Source: Ophioceras dolichostomum | Taxonomy: Eukaryota; Ascomycota; Sordariomycetes; Magnaporthales; Ophioceraceae | Reading direction: 5' to 3' | Assembly (NCBI GenBank): GCA_003049485.1 | Contig: PYST01000097.1 | Span: forward strand, 50,788 to 114,787 | DNA length: 64,000 bases | Shown: piece by piece, positions 33,296 through 45,400 of the stretch | Position numbering within the stretch: the first letter of the stretch is position 1 | Layout: every line of letters starts with the position of its first letter | Translations under genes and position numbers: made by a program | Notes under the pieces: model-generated | The model's database searches: none | Seen by the model: the letters and a program-made list of their open reading frames with translations, nothing else | What the model was told of the DNA's origin: nothing

Positions 33296-34333
33296 CTTGA
33301 CGGCTCTGGGAGGATGTACGCTACAAGACGAGATCCAGTCAGCAGTTCTCCACACGAGTGCGTGTTAGTTGCGGAATTTACCTCTGTAGAGGCTTAGTAG
33401 TACGCTAGCGGTGGTAGTAGCTAGGCTAGTTGTATTTGTTTAGTAGTCATGAGGACAGTATGCAATGATCTCGGTTAGTGAAATCTATCTGGTGAGATAA
33501 TTAATCAAAAATAATAAGGGGGTGGGAGGAAATATATGACAAGAAAAATGAGGTTGAGGGGTTGATTGTGAAGAAGAGAGAATCTCGTCCTGCATACCTA
33601 CGCTTGTACATCCGCTTTTAAATTGCCTAACTCTCCCTGCTCCCTGATACTCCTCCTGAGACTGTGAAATTGGCACGAAGGGTGAATATCACCATGCTTA
33701 GCAACTTCCTGTCAGCTTTCCAGGTGGTTATACAATTTTTCAAAGCCCATAATGGGAAAATAACGGATCGCTGCCGACATGTCCTTTGTGTAACATTAGG
33801 ACGTTGAACATCCCTGACTGCTTGCCAAGCAAAGATGAAAGCCATCAATCATCATCTCATGGCTTTGTCTCTTCTCTGTGGTGCGATCCTCTTCGACTTG
33901 ACTTCACTAGGGGTGGCTGATCGACTCTCGACATCTCTTTTAACCTCCACACACTGAGGGTGTCCTTCGTCGCCATATGATTACTACCAAATAATTTCCG
34001 ACTCGCGGTTACAAGTCACTAGGACGATGAGACTTTCTTCTCGCATCGCAGCAGTTTCATGCATCTATCATAGTAATCTCAAACTCTCAAGCGTACAAAT
34101 TCAACTCTCACCTGTTACAAAAGGTACTTAGTAAAAAACATAGAACCTTCAGCGTGAGTCCACCACACGCTGTGTCAGAAGCAGTACAGATTTGGCTGTG
34201 CATAAGAAACACATGTATTGCCGCTTTATTGACCCATCAACAAAGAAAGAGGTACTAGTTGCACAGAGGAGAACATGGCGGGGCTGGAAGGCCTAAGAAC
34301 GTCTGCATTGGATGAAGCAAAATAATACCTATT
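33296..34333. other. AT-richer spacer
   Basis: No supported gene. Short AT-rich stretches (33480-33560) and no visible repeats. Confidence 0.4.
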
Positions 34334-34620
34334 TCAGACGCGTGGCCTCATTGAGAGCCTTGCGAGTGCCAGTGCATTGGTCATTCTGTTTGCCCTGCTG
34401 AGTGAAAGCTCTAACGCTTCCTCGATGTCCTCGGCCCCCGCCAAAGGTCAGTCAGAGAGAAGCTCTCTCAGTCTATTGGCGTACGGGCCGAAGAAAACAC
34501 TTGGAGAAGTGACAGGCAGGTGTGTCCGAGAAGAGTCTATTCTTGCGTGAAGGGGGTCTCGCTCGGACGTGGAGGCAAATCAAGCGCAGCGAGAGAGAAT
34601 ATTGGATGTAAGGGATGCAT
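34334..34620 (-). pseudogene. Possible decayed gene fragment
   Basis: From the ATG at 34620 a short protein-like frame (MHPLHPIFSLAALDLPPRPS) ends at a TAG. A neighbouring frame then reads ARIDSSRTHLPVTSPSVFFG and GPYANRLRELLSD, meets a TGA, and continues in the same frame as EDIEEALELSLSRANRMTNA to a stop at 34334. The pieces look like one gene broken by a frame change and a stop. No family was recognised, and the call rests only on amino-acid character. Confidence 0.25.
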
Positions 34621-35516
34621 GGTCTGCAGGTCAGCTGGAGCTTTGTGTGATGGGAAAGAGAGTTCGACGGAAGTGACAAGTCACTCTGGTAATCATCTGG
34701 GCTTTTGTTCCGGAGGAAAATTGGGGAGGGAACCACGAGTGGCAGCTGGGAAGGAAGCTCGGTGATACCTAATTAGTGAGAGGATAGTAGAGGTCGGGGT
34801 GACTTTCCCCCTCTGAGTGGGATCGTCGCCCTTGAGTTGATCTGTAGCTTCGCACTTCGGGCAAGTCTTCTGCTCCGGTGACCGGCGGCCGGGCGGAAGA
34901 GCCTACCCCATCGAAGGGGGCTGTGTTGGTCTTCACTGCATACATCCCCAGACAATACGATGTGATATTAAGGCTGTTGTGGCTAATCATAGCTCCTAGA
35001 ATGAGCTGTCACCCGATATCACAGGTAGTTCCAGGTGACGGACCGGCGGTTATCCCGGAGAGTCTCGGTGATGGGAGAAGGAAGGGAGAGGCGGGATGCC
35101 GGATTCAGGATAGCGAGAGTGACGACCCGGCGGCAGGCCTCCCCTGGGATAAGGGAAAGCCTACTGTAGCGTCTCTGCGTGGTATTGTCTCCCCGAATAT
35201 TATGCCAACGTCCTGAGCTAATGCCAGCCCCGTCGCAAAGTCCGCCGCCGCCATTGGAGCCCGAGAGCGTCTTTCTTTTTTCTCGCTGACCTTGCTTATC
35301 TCGGTCCACTTCATCCCATTCTGCAGCGAAGTGCAAGGGGCGAGCTGCTAGTGCGGGATGTCGAGCGGATATTACTCGTCGACGGTGGAATCTCCTCCGA
35401 TCGGAGGCTGGCTGATCATCCACACACCGGACGGGGATGTCTATCAATGGGTGGTCTGACTGGTCATATTTTCTAATGAGGGAGTAGAGGGAGGGAGGGA
35501 GGGAGGGAGGAAGCAT
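34621..35516. other. Spacer with a GGGA tract
   Basis: No supported gene. A (GGGA)n run lies at about 35485-35510, directly before the minisatellite. Confidence 0.45.
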
Positions 35517-35636
35517 ATGTGTCTTTCGACAATAGTATGTGTCTTTCGACAATAGTATGTGTCTTTCGACAATAGTATGTGTCTTTCGACAATAGTATGT
35601 GTCTTTCGACAATAGTATGTGTCTTTCGACAATAGT
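35517..35636. repeat. Minisatellite, six perfect 20-bp copies
   Basis: Unit ATGTGTCTTTCGACAATAGT repeated six times without a mismatch. Because 20 is not a multiple of three, each strand reads through all frames every 60 bases, which produces repetitive but meaningless ORFs on the minus strand. Confidence 0.95.
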
Positions 35637-35945
35637 TTCTCGTTATGGTAATGTGTGGCACGATCTTATTCTAGTAGGTTTGTAAAACCAGTAGGCGTGT
35701 TCAGTAAAAATTATTGGGTGTCTGGCTGCCATGGCGGCGGGCCACAGTCGTTTGGACATTTGGGGGGTACGTTTGCTGATCTGGTAGTTGTCCGGCACCG
35801 AGGGAACGGTTCGGCGGAGGCAGGGTAAGTGCTCCTACGGTCTCGCGTCTCGGCCCTTCCCCTCACCCCTCACCCCTCACCTGCGGGCTTCCCCGGGGTG
35901 GCAAGGTGGGCGGGAGTGGTCTCATATCGTGGCAGAGGGGGGGGG

Positions 35946-35960
35946 NNNNNNNNNNNNNNN
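35946..35960. other. Assembly gap of 15 N in a G-run
   Basis: Fifteen N are flanked by long G tracts (about 10 G before and 12 G after), a sequence type that is hard to read. True length is unknown. Confidence 0.98.
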
Positions 35961-36347
35961 GGTGGGGGGGGGGGCAGGGCTTCTGCTGACCTCGCGGGGT
36001 GTGGTCGGGCTCTCCTGCTCGCTCGCCAAGTCGCGCAGACGTGTCCTCGTCACCCCCGCCCATGACGGCAGTAGCTTCATGCGTGTTGGTCGTCTCGTCT
36101 TCCTCGGTGGCCTTCTTGGTGGGCATGGACGGACGAAAGCAGGAAGCCGTCCTCAGTGTTTGGGCTATACCTGGGCGGTATTAATTGCTCGTTCCCCTCT
36201 CTCCCTGCGCTCGCTTGCTCGGGCATCATCCAATGAAAAGTGTGATAGTGGCGGGCGGTGGTCCTTCCTAGGTCCAATATCCGGTGTTAAAATTGGATGG
36301 TCATAATAAGTAATGTCTTGGGTCGGAGTCGAGTTGTGAGCAGTCAC
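35961..36347 (-). pseudogene. Coding-like minus-strand fragments beside the gap
   Basis: Two protein-like stretches lie in different frames: 36347-36168 (contains TYYDHPILTPDIGPRKDH and SLDDARASERRERGER) and 36126-35961, starting MPTKKATEEDETTNTHEA and running into the N gap. They may be exons of one gene cut by the gap, or a decayed gene. No splice junction that joins them is convincing. Confidence 0.25.
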
Positions 36348-38149
36348 TCACTAGCTTCATTATCCTCATGTCGTCTGCCAACCAGCGTTGGTTCTGCAAG
36401 AGGAGTAAGACCCGTACAGGAATCCAGACTTATGCAAGAGGTGCATGTGCATGGCCCACTCTCTCACTCTCTCGCGCTTTCTTCGACGCTCACCGACTCA
36501 CCTCCGATAAGGAGGGGGCGACTTAGGCGAACGAGTCGGAGAAAACACAAGTAGGTATCTGCTGGCATCTCCTGATACGGCCACCGGCAGGACGACGTCT
36601 TGATGGAATAATGTAATCGAATCCCTCCTGTTGACATCGTGGCTTTGTATACAGGCATTGGGTGATGGCACGCCGGATTTGAGTGTCGAAGAGTGCTGGG
36701 AGATGAAAAGAGAGAGGGTGGGCGGCTCATCCGGTTGGCCCGAGGGAGAGGGGAGAACGGGCGTGCATGTCTTGGGGCAGCTATTATTGGGTGGCATGGT
36801 TCAATAGTCGCCGGTCATAAGGGAGCCAGGGATCTAGAGCCACCTTGTCAAGTTGTCATACATGTTTTCAGCGGCAACCTCGTTTGGCAGACGACCTATC
36901 CAGCTGGGTACGGAGGTTGGTGGGTTTAGCGTAGCCTTCACCGGCTCATCGTAGGTCGTGCCTGTGACCAGGAGATTTGAGGGAGATCGTCCGAACTTCC
37001 ATGTTCAAGTGTTTGGTCGGCATTTAAGGGATACGTGTACATATATATGGGATAAGGACTGGGATCGAGCGGCCCGTCGCCGAAGAACGGACATGTGCAG
37101 CGTGCAGGCTGATGATGTGATGTTTTGTCAATCATCAGTGTTTTCGCTTCGTCCCGTTATCGTCCCGCTTTGCCGGGGGTTAGGGGAGGACGTTCACTAG
37201 GGTTCGCTGGGAATAACCCTGGAAAATACCCTGGCAGCACACTGGAGACACCCTGGAAGAAGCACCAGACCCATGACACCCCGGGAAAATCTGACCAGTC
37301 TGCCGGGTGTCGAGAGCGGTCGAACGTGAACCCATACAACCCGACAAATCTGGCCTGATATTGCCCAGATTCCCCTCTCTCCTACTGTCATTGTCTGAAA
37401 TCGTGTTCGGGCGAGGCCCACGAAAGCATCAAAACCATCCGGAGGAGAAATGCTGGCAAATCACTGCCAGGGATTCCAGAGCGTGAGCCATAATAAAAAT
37501 TGGGATTATGGGTTTCACGCTGGGCTGACTTGCCGAGTCCAATCTGGCAGCGCCTCAGCACCGCAAAAGCACCGCCGACCGCCTCTGAGCTCTGAGGAGC
37601 CCCAGGTGGAAATAAGGTCTTCCCCTTTTGATGTTAGTCGGAGGCGGTCAACTCAGGAATAGCACCAGACACGCGTCACAGCCGCATCCGTGCCGCTATT
37701 ACCTGTCAAATTTCCCGCCCTCCAACATGAACTTTTCCTCACATCTTCCCATCTCCATCAAGCCTTCTCCTCGGTCCATATTCTTCTTCTACCCTGTAAA
37801 CCCAGCAAAAGCCTGCTGAAATCCTTTCCCTCCTCCTAGGCATCCAAACCATCGGGTCAACCATGTGGAGTCGCGTGTTCCTGGTCGGTCGTAGTGAACC
37901 ATTACTCTCTCGGACTGAACGTATCTTCCGGTCTCCTCTTTTTGATCCACACCATCCACCAGAGTGCCATTTTGATGCACTGCCAGTTCACCTCACAGAT
38001 AACGACATGAAGCCAATATGCGTACCTGCCAACGTACCTAGTAAAAAGCTGCCCAGGCATTTGGCAAGGGTAAAATGGTCAAGCATTGGGTAAAAAGATG
38101 TCAGGCAAAATAGAGAAAAAGGGCTTTGTACGACACACTAGATCGCCAG
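36348..38149. other. Spacer
   Basis: Several short ORFs, including a 70-codon plus ORF with true ATG (37450-37662), but none with support beyond length. A degenerate repeat of ACCCTGG/CACCCTGG motifs occurs at 37215-37270. Confidence 0.35.
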
Positions 38150-38353
38150 CTAGTCGGAACCCTTATTTCGGTTTTTTGGCTTGGACGTTGGCAGCAGGTT
38201 ATGCATGTTTGACAGCCAGGTGAACGCGGATTGGCACAGACGACATTCATGGGTGGTCAGCATCCATGGCACTCTACACGTCGTACAGAGGTACGTGATG
38301 AACCGTTCACCCACCATTTGCCCTGAAGATGTTTTCGTAAGGGTGCCATGCAT
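38150..38353 (-). CDS. 67-residue ORF with a possible zinc finger
   Basis: ATG at 38353 in a frame open further upstream (to 38524 through a Lys run encoded by a poly-T tract). The peptide contains ITYLCTTCRVPWMLTTHECR followed by LCQSAF, so the cysteines form CxxC-x12-CxxC, a zinc-ribbon-like spacing, and ends with a basic tail (SKPKNRNKGSD). It could be a small zinc-binding protein, a fragment of a larger gene, or chance. Confidence 0.3.
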   Translation of the reverse strand: MHGTLTKTSSGQMVGERFITYLCTTCRVPWMLTTHECRLCQSAFTWLSNMHNLLPTSKPKNRNKGSD

Positions 38354-39475
38354 ATGCACCCGTTGCCCCCACTGAGCTATTCGGAATTCCAGTTCGGGAA
38401 GACGAACCCGACTGTCATTCTGGCCAATCCACCACGAGCACTCTTTTTTTTTTTTTTTTTTTTTTTCCTTCTTACTTCTTTTCTTTCCCGTGTCTCCTCT
38501 CCAGCCACTTTTTGGCTCATCCACCCTTCTGGCAATCTCGTCATATCTCCCCCCTCTTCAGTTCCAGCACCTTGGCTCAGTCCCCACATCCATTCATCCT
38601 CGCTTGGATGGTAGTTGGCATGCAAGACGACACTGGCACAAGGACAGGACGCTTGAAGCTGGAACGGGGAGGTGCGGCAATTTTTTGGATTGGATCCCCT
38701 TCTGCCCGCTCACTGACTCCCTGCGTCTGTTGTCCCAGGCGGTGTCATCTTTTGGTACTAAGAGACGTCATGAATCGACCCGCCACTCGGCGAAGGGGGT
38801 CGCTGAAAGGGGTCCCTCTGCGGCGCGGGTCTGACGGTAGCCCCGGCCAAACAGAACCGGCGAAACAGGGCCATGGTGGACTCACTGGCGGAGCACACCA
38901 CCCCCCTGAAAGAGATAGAGGAGGAGGAAGAGGCAGGTAAAGTGGGCTGCGGGAGCGGCGGGAGTGCGCCTCATGGACGGACGGACGGTAAGAATGAGTG
39001 AAAAGAAGAAAAGAAGCGTGCGGGGACCGGTCGAGCCGTCCTCCCTGCAACTAGCCGTCCGGGTTGTGTACATCCTGCCCGCTGTCACATTCTACCCATT
39101 TTCTATTCCCATACAAAATGATAGCATGATAAATACAAATACCACCATGCCCGTCTGCGGCGTTTTCTCCGGAAGTTTGGGTTTTCCTTCGCCGCTTGGG
39201 CCAGACCACTGATTCTTTTCCTCTCTCTTCTCATCCAGAGATTGGGGACGGGAATTCTTGAGGCTCTGCCTTCCTACCTATTCTACTTACCTACTACCCA
39301 CTCGCTCTACTACTAAGTACCTAGCTATTATACTAACCATCCACCCACTCGGCGTACTCACTAACCGCGGTTATCCTCTATTATCAAGACCTTACCTTCT
39401 GGCTAGAACCGCAAAGCAGTGACGAATCACAGCTGAGGATTTCTCCCCAGCAGGCAAGACGGGGGCAGGGAAGCC
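38354..39475. other. Poly-T tract and upstream region of the PKS
   Basis: A run of 23 T lies at 38444-38466. The last 250 bases before the PKS start contain ACCTACTACC and TACTAAGTACC motifs but no clear TATA box. No gene. Confidence 0.45.
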
Positions 39476-42400
39476 ATGCCTTCGGCAGCTTCGGATAGGA
39501 CAGCTGCCACCGCCTCTCCGTTGGAAGCCGACATGGTAGAGCCCGTCGCCATCATAGGCTTCTCCATGAAGTTTCCCCAGGAGGCCACCAACCCGGAGGC
39601 CTTCTGGGAGATGCTCATGGAGAGAAGGTCAGCCATGACTGAGGTACCCAAGGATCGCTTCAACCTGGACGGTTACTATCATCCAGATTCCGAGAAGCCA
39701 GGCATGGTGAGTTCTCACATTCCGAATCTCTCTCAGTTTCACTATAGGCGGCCATTCCAATAACGCACCAGCCTGTACTGCTATAAACCCATGAATTAAT
39801 TCCAACGCCACCTGTCCCTGAATCTTAGATCAACGTTAAGGGCGGCCACATGATTAAAGAGGACCTCACACTATTCGACGCGCCATTCTTCTCAATCACA
39901 CCTGCGGAAGCAGGCTCCATGGATCCTCAACAGCGATGGCTGCTGGAAACGTCCTTCAGAGCCCTTGAGAATGGTGAGCGTCCCTGAGTCGACTCGGTAC
40001 TGCTTGGCTCAATACAACATGAAGCAGCTAACAGAGTGAAATCAACACAGCTGGAATACCCATGGAGAAGGCGGCCGGAACCAAGACCTCAGTTCATGTC
40101 GGCTGCTGGACCAGAGAGTACGACGCCATCTTCCAGCGCGACCAGGAGATGCAGGCCAAGTACCAAGTCACAGGCGCAGGCAATGCCATGATCGCCAATC
40201 GCGTCTCATGGTACTTCAACCTGCAGGGTCCAAGCATGGCCATCGACACGGCGTGCTCAAGCAGTCTCATCGCGCTGCATCTCGCGTGCCAAGCCCTGCG
40301 AACAAGGGAGGCATCCATGGTTCGTTGCGGCTTTTTTTTTGTGCGACGGTGCTACCCGAACCGAACAACCCCATGATTATTCCGAGGCTCCAACAAATGC
40401 TATGTCATGCATAATCGCAGATCATGGGCCACTTGCAGTCTTGGTTTTGGCGCTCAGCTGCCCCACCCCTGCACTTTCCCCGTCTGCAATGGCAAATGCT
40501 GCTGTCTCCGCAGGATTTGTTACACTTCACGGAGGAAAGAAAAAAAAAACATATATAATCCCACTGACTGGGAGAGATCCCGCTGACAATGGGCATTGCA
40601 CCCCCTTGCGAATCTAGGGCCTCGTTGGCGGTACCAGCCTGTTCTACAATGCAGACGGCATCGCGCCACTCACGGCACTGGGCTTTCTCAGCCCTGACGG
40701 GATCTCGTACAGCTTCGACTCGCGGGCCAACGGATACGCCCGCGGCGAAGGCATCGGGGTCCTTGTCGTCAAGCTGCTCTCGGACGCCCTCCGTGACGGC
40801 GACACCATCCGGGCCGTGATCCGCGCCACCGGCTCCAACCAGGACGGCCGGACGCCCGGCCTGACGCAGCCCAGCTCTGCGGCCCAGGAGCAGCTCGTCC
40901 GGGACGTGTACGCGTCTGCGGGTCTGAGCCTGAAGCACACTCGCTTCTTCGAGGCGCACGGCACCGGCACACCTGTCGGTGACCCGCTCGAAGCCGCTGC
41001 CATCGCAGCCGTGTTCAAGGACGAGCGCAGTACCGAGGAGCCCCTAATCGTCGGTGCGGTGAAATCTAACATCGGCCATCTTGAGGGGGCCAGCGGCATC
41101 GCGGGCGTTATCAAGACGGTGCTGGTGCTCGAGAGGGGCGTCATACCGCCGAACATGTGGTTTGAGAAGCCAAATCCCAAGATCGATCCAGAGTGGAATC
41201 TCAAGGTACTTAGCCACTCCTCCCACCTTCCCCCGCTATTCAGATGACAATGAGATGATAACCCGACTGAAACAAACACACTCCTCCTCAGTTTCCAACC
41301 ACACCAACACCCTGGCCCACCACCGGCCTCAGGAGGGCGTCGGTGAACTCGTTCGGGTACGGCGGATCCAACGCCCACGCGGTGCTGGACGACGCCCGCC
41401 ACTATCTCGAGGCGCGGTCGCTTACGGGCCGGCACAACACCGTGAAGACACCCCCAGGCCTTCCATCACCAACAAGCAGCCCAACAAGCACTCGTATCAA
41501 CGGTGTTCATCACGAAGACCGTGATGACCGCGGCTACCAAGTCGTCCACGCCACCAACGGCGGTGATCTCGACGCCACGTACGAGATCCTAACGCCTACG
41601 CCCTCCTCCCCTTTCTCAACCTCAAGCGCTCTCTCTTCCAGACCACTCACAGCCCCCTCCCGCCCACGCATGTTCGTCTGGACCTCCCACGACGAAGATG
41701 GCCTCCGCCGGCTCGCATCCGCGCACACAGACTTCCTCCATCAGAGATCGAACCATCACGATGACACGGACGCCTCGCTCATGGACAAGCTGGCCTACAC
41801 CCTCGGCTGCAAACGCAGCCTCTTCCCCTGGCGCTCCTTCGCCATCGCGTCCGCATCCGACCAGCTCCTCAGCGCCCTAACTCCAGCCAACAACAGCAAC
41901 ACAAAATCCAAGCCCGTCCGCGCAAGCTCCACCCCTCCCAAACTCGGCTTCATCTTCACCGGCCAAGGCGCCCAATGGCACGCCATGGGCCGCGAGCTGC
42001 TCTCCGTCTTCCCCGTCTACCGCGCCGCGCTCGCCTCTGCGGACGCGTCGCTGAAGGCGCTGGGCTGCAGCTGGTCTTTGCTCGAAGTACTTTCCTCGAC
42101 AGAGGACGAAGAGGCGGCGTCCCGCATCGACAGCCCCGAGTACAGCCAGCCGATCTGCGCGGCCGTGCAGATCGGCTTGGTGGACCTCCTGCGCAGCTGG
42201 GACGTGAGGCCCGCGGCGGTCGTGGGCCACTCGTCCGGTGAGATCGCGGCTGCGTACTGCACGGGCGCCATCTCTGCCAAGGCGGCGATGAAGGCGGCGT
42301 ATTTCAGGGGCGTGCTTTCTGCTGCGTTGGCGAAGAAGTCGTCGGTCGCTAACGAGGGCTCGCTGCTGGGAATGATGGCTGTTGCCATGTCTGAGGACAC

Positions 42401-45400
42401 GGTGCGGGCCAAGTATCTTGGGAGTGGCGACTTTCCCGATGTCGCGGTGGGGTGCGTCAACAGTCCCAAGAACGTCACCCTCGCAGGCAACAAAGCGCAG
42501 CTGGTCAGGCTTCAGGCTCTGCTGAAGCAGGAGGGCGTCTTCTGCCAGCTGCTGAGGGTGGAGAACGCGTACCACTCTAGATTCATGGAGGAGATCGCGC
42601 CCTACTATCGGGCCTGCTTGGGTGCGCTTGATGATGATGAGCGACAGAAGGATGATGGCGGGAAGAAGGAGAAGGGCCGGAACAAGAAGTCGTTGCCATC
42701 ATCGCCCCCGGCTGTGTTCTCGTCAGTCACGGGCGGGCGCAGCTCTGCCGAGCAGGCCAAGGACGCCGACTACTGGGTCAAGAACATGGTGTCGCCCGTG
42801 CTGTTCTCCCAGGCACTCTCTGAGATGCTGGCTGGATCATCGTCAGCGCCACCGCTTACCAACGGTGCCAAGAAGTCGACGCCCTCGCCAACTACTCCGC
42901 TCGGCATCGACTACCTCCTCGAGATAGGCCCACACGGCGCACTCCGTCGCGCAGTCAAGGAAGTGCTGGACGCGCAGCAGAAGAAACATCCCAAGATGGC
43001 CTCTACCGCCGGAGCCTCATTGTCATCAACAGTGGTGTCCTACGACTCCCTCCTCACCCGCAACGTCTCCGCGCTCGAGACGGCCCTCAGCGCAGCAGGC
43101 CGTCTCTTCTGCGCAGGCCTGTCGGACATGGACCTCGACGCCGTCAACTCCTCGTCTTCTGTCTCTGATGACGACTGGTCTACAGTGGACGATACCAACA
43201 AAAGCGCCACCACCATCACGACGACGACGACGACGACGACGAGAATGCTTGTAGACCTGCCCGAGTACCCCTTCAACCACTCCCAGGGCTACTGGACCGA
43301 GAGTCGCATCAGCAAGAACGTGCGGTTCAGGAAACACCCTCGGCACGATTTCCTGGGCACGCGCGTGGCGGATTGGAACCCGGCCGATGCGAGGTGGAGG
43401 ATGTATATTAAGTTGTCGGAGCATGAGTGGATTCAAGACCACAAGGTGAGCAGAAGCAAGCAGCGGGGCGTCCACCATTTTTGCCCACCCACCATCGCCT
43501 TTTTACCCCCATACGTCAACGATGTCTGCATCAGGGAGCCATCGAACACACCCTCTTCTTTTCACAATCCTCTCATCAATCTGGGAAAAGACTAAGACTA
43601 ACCTACATGTTTGTTCCCAATTTACGAACAGATCACAGGGAAGCTCATCTACCCCGCAGCAGGCATGCTAGTAATGGCCCTAGAAGCAGCCCGCCAACTC
43701 ACCCTGGACACTCCCCCTTCAGACGGCAAAACCATCATCAAAGGCTACCGCCTCCGCGAGATTGTCTTCGACACAGCCCTCATCGTGCCGTCCACCACAG
43801 ACGGCGTCGAAGTGGCCTTCCACCTCCGCGAGGCGCGGCACAGCAACTTCGCCTCGTCATCATCATCCGGAACCCAAAGTGGCTGGCGCGACTTCAAGCT
43901 GTGCTCCTACGACACCGCCGCAAACGCGTGGCGCGAGCACTGCAGGGGTTGCATCTCCATCGAGATGGGAACCAAGCCGGATGCTGGCAAAACAACGACG
44001 GCGACAAACCTCCGGGCCGAGCAGGACGCCGCGATCCTGAAAGCGGCGAAGGACCTGGAGGATCGGTGCGCAGTCGGCCTCGACCCGGGCAGTCTCTACG
44101 AGCTGTGCGCGACGAACGGTCTGGTCTTCGGGCCGGAGTTCCGGACCATGACCGCGATCAAGTACGCGAGCGCCACTGCCACTGCCGTGGTGCGAAAACC
44201 GGGCACGGCGGAGGATCGCTCGCACGCGAACGAGACTGTTGCGAGGATCAAAGTGCGCGACGCCGGCAAGAACAGAAAGGGGTATTGGGAGCCTAGCGCG
44301 GAGCACGTCGTGCATCCCACCACGCTAGACGGGGTGCTGCAGACTGTGTTCCCGGCGCTGAACGCTGCTGCTGCGTCCGGCGCCGGCGGAGGTGGAGGTG
44401 ATGCGGCTGCGGGTGGTGGTGGTGGGGGGCTGAAGACGGTGGTGCCGAGTTTTGTGAGGGAGATGTGGATCTCTGCTGGGATCTGCAACTTGGGAGGAGA
44501 GAGAGAGGGAGAGGCAGAGAACAACAAGAGGAGGCGGGCCGAGGTCAAGGCTTGCACGGCGGCGAGGAGGAGGGGGTTCAGGGAGGCTGAGTGCGACGTC
44601 ACTGTCTCGGACGTGGAGGGCGAGACGCTGCTGGCGGAGCTGAGCGGGTATCGCGTCACGGCTGTTGGTGGGGGTCCATCGTCGTCGTCTACCGAAGGGG
44701 GCGCTGCGGATGGGACTAGCAGCGGTGCGGCTGCACAGGAGAACGGTGATGACGACGATGCCTGGCGGAGACTGTGTTTCCACATCGACTGGAAGCCCGA
44801 CGTTGACCTGCTGGATCTGATGAACCTGCCCAAATGGTTCTTCGAGCCTGTCTCCTCCCCACCACCCAAGGCAGCTGCAGCCACAGCCGACGGCGTGGAC
44901 GAACCCAACCAGCAGCAGACCCAAACACTCTCCCACCGCGCCCGACACGCCATCCACTCACCCCCAGCACGGCGCTACGAAGACGCAGAGTTCGTCTGCT
45001 TCCACTTCCTCTCCAAGACCGTCGCGGCCGTCGACGCCGGCGAGATCACGCCCCTCCCATCTCCGGACTCCCACCTAGCCAAGTACCTAGGCTGGATGCG
45101 CCACCAGCTCTCCCGCTTCCAGGCCGGCGACGGCGTCGTGCATTCCCGTCCCGAATGGGCGGATCTCGCCTCAGACGAGGCGCACGTGCGAACCGCCATC
45201 GACCGCCTGCGCGGCACGCCCGAGGGGTCCGTGATCCTGCGCACGGGGTTCAACCTCCCCCAGATCCTCAGCGGCGTCGTCGACCCCTTGGACCTGATGT
45301 TCCGCGACGACCTGCTGCAGGAACACTACCGCTTCGGCGTCGGCGCCGACAGGGCGTACGCGCGCATCGAGCGGTGGGTGGACGCCCTGGCGCACAAGAA

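Noticed and set aside
32460..33368. 302-codon plus ORF opposite the 31-33 kb gene
   Set aside because: Amino-acid content is shadow-like, whereas the minus strand reads like protein.
35461..35640. CRISPR-like direct repeats
   Set aside because: Copies are contiguous with no spacers, and the genome is eukaryotic; it is a minisatellite.
35444..35661. Minus ORFs with repeated CRKTHTIVERH-type peptides
   Set aside because: Direct product of the 20-bp minisatellite reading through all frames.
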